Virus record (IMG/VR): IMGVR_UViG_3300005607_000418
Location: 1-47,948 of that record
Source of the DNA: a virus
Reading direction: 5' to 3' (one strand)
DNA length: 47,948 nucleotides
Positions 47,283 to 47,948 of the stretch are shown piece after piece. How positions within the stretch are numbered: the first letter of the stretch is position 1; every line of letters starts with the position of its first letter. The translations under genes were made by a program, and so were the position numbers. The notes under the pieces are model-generated. The model had not been told where the DNA came from. It did not search any database and was given only the letters and a program-made list of their open reading frames with translations.

Positions 47283-47416
47283 CGTCGCGGGAGCTTCCGC
47301 CGCTGGCGCCGGGCGCGCCGCCGCGGACGCTGCCCGGGCAGGTCCCAAATGAGCCAGTCCTGCAGGCCGCGCTCCTCGTCCTCGTCTTGAAACACCGGAT
47401 CCAGCCAGGCACTCAT
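47279..47416 (-). CDS. 45-aa protein upstream of small terminase
   Basis: ATG at 47416, product MSAWLDPVFQDEDEERGLQD, WLIWDLPGQRPRRRARRQRR, KLPRR: an acidic first half and an Arg-rich tail. Its TGA overlaps the ATG of the small terminase (ATGA). This is a small operon member not long enough to place; it may be a DNA-binding or regulatory peptide. Confidence 0.55.
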   Translation of the reverse strand: MSAWLDPVFQDEDEERGLQDWLIWDLPGQRPRRRARRQRRKLPRR

Positions 47417-47444
47417 GCCAGGTCTCCGTACCAGCGCCAGAAGC

Positions 47445-47714
47445 TCAGCTCGGCCAGCGGTTCAGGCAGTAGTCGATCTGTGCCAGGATGCGCTGGACTT
47501 CCGCCTGCTCCATCTCGATCCACCGCCGCCGGCCCTGGCGCAGCACCGGGCGGTGGCTCAGCCACTCCTGCAGCCCCAGCAACAGGCAGGCCGCCTCGCG
47601 GGTTACCTCGGTCTCGCATTCCGGTCCCGCCACGCCGCGCTCACCACCAGCAGGGGCAGGCTTGCCGCCCGCATCCTCCACTTTTACCCGTCTCCTACGC
47701 GGATTCACAGCCAC
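47445..47714 (-). CDS. Small phage protein, unknown function
   Basis: 89-aa protein starting with GTG at 47714 (MAVNPRRRRVKVEDAGGKPA), with GAGGG ten bases upstream. After a basic, disordered start comes a helical domain (TEVTREAACLLLGLQEWLSH, RRWIEMEQAEVQRILAQIDY) ending CLNRWPS. It is 3 bases after the previous gene's stop. In a different frame the last bases before 47413 read EPLAELSFWRWYGDLA, with a stop that overlaps the next ATG, so the 3' end may be frameshifted. Confidence 0.55.
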   Translation of the reverse strand: MAVNPRRRRVKVEDAGGKPAPAGGERGVAGPECETEVTREAACLLLGLQEWLSHRPVLRQGRRRWIEMEQAEVQRILAQIDYCLNRWPS

Positions 47715-47717
47715 AAC

Positions 47718-47948
47718 TCAGGCGCCCTCCGGTTGTTCCAAGCGGGGGTGCCCGCGCCCGTGCGCCCGCGCGTGGCGCTCGCGGCAGACGTTCTCCCGCA
47801 CATAGGTGCGCTCCATGTAGTCCTTCAGCTCGTTGATGGTGCGCTGCAATTCCGCGGCCATGGAGAGTTTCACGTAGATGCCCAGGGCGGTGCTGATGAG
47901 CGAGAACAGGGCCAGCACGAACATGAGCGTGGGCATGTGATCGGCCAT
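47718..47948 (-). CDS. Small membrane protein at window edge
   Basis: 76-aa protein starting at the last base of the window (MADHMPTLMFVLALFSLIST). One transmembrane helix at the N-terminus (MFVLALFSLISTALGIYVKL) is followed by a coiled coil (AAELQRTINELKDYMERTYV) and a basic tail (RERHARAHGRGHPRLEQPE). The layout is that of an i-spanin or a small tail-end membrane protein. The start could be further upstream outside the window. It leads the late block as seen here. Confidence 0.58.
   Translation of the reverse strand: MADHMPTLMFVLALFSLISTALGIYVKLSMAAELQRTINELKDYMERTYVRENVCRERHARAHGRGHPRLEQPEGA

Noticed and set aside
1-47948. tRNA genes, rRNA, CRISPR arrays, insertion sequences
   Set aside because: No T-loop/anticodon pattern, no regular spacer repeats and no transposase found by reading; absence by eye is not proof.

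Overview
This window looks like most of the genome of a temperate, short-tailed (podovirus-type) phage or prophage from a GC-rich bacterium. The late genes on the minus strand, from about 47.9 kb down to 12.5 kb, form a head and neck set resembling phage P22: small and large terminase, portal, scaffold, P22-type coat protein, two paralogous gp4-like head-completion proteins, a gp10-like packaged-DNA stabilisation protein and P22-type DNA-transfer proteins. No tail sheath, tail tube, tape measure or baseplate proteins were seen. An integrase at position 1 and a serine recombinase point to a temperate or integrated element. The host cannot be named from sequence alone. A secreted cohesin/dockerin-like protein and the small ARWAKKG-type basic protein would fit Acidobacteriota, but that is a guess.

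Layout. 1-963 (+) is a tyrosine integrase. About 560 bases without a gene follow, with a structured hairpin that could pseudoknot. 1524-3880 (+) is a tightly overlapping operon: C2H2 zinc finger protein, small membrane protein, a fibre/decoration-like protein broken by a 13-bp tandem duplication, an Acb2/Tad1-like small protein (candidate cyclic-nucleotide sponge against CBASS/Thoeris), a 38-aa linker ORF and a secreted cohesin-dockerin protein. 3.9-7.0 kb holds short operons on both strands: a double winged-HTH regulator with an upstream dyad, zinc-ribbon and Tat-like small proteins, and a duplicated terminator. 7.2-8.7 kb (-) is a five-gene operon ending in a serine recombinase. 8.7-8.85 kb is a control region with a consensus-like sigma70 promoter whose spacer is a palindromic operator. 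8848-11069 (+) is an early operon with a Cas4/AddB-like PD-(D/E)XK nuclease, closed by a strong terminator.

11.1-47.9 kb (-) is one long late block. Its most striking member is a single uninterrupted 5144-codon ORF (12548-27982), about one third of the window. It is a giant polyvalent protein carrying a barnase/EndoU-like nuclease module, an N6-adenine methylase, a DarB-like SNF2 helicase and many linker domains. It sits directly beside the DNA-ejection protein genes, so it is probably packaged and injected with the DNA to protect the incoming genome. Together with a separate DNA methyltransferase next to the portal gene and the Acb2-like protein, the phage seems to carry layered anti-defence functions. 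No endolysin, DNA polymerase, primase or classical cI-type repressor was recognised. All coordinates, motifs and repeat identities were read by eye; no database search was run.
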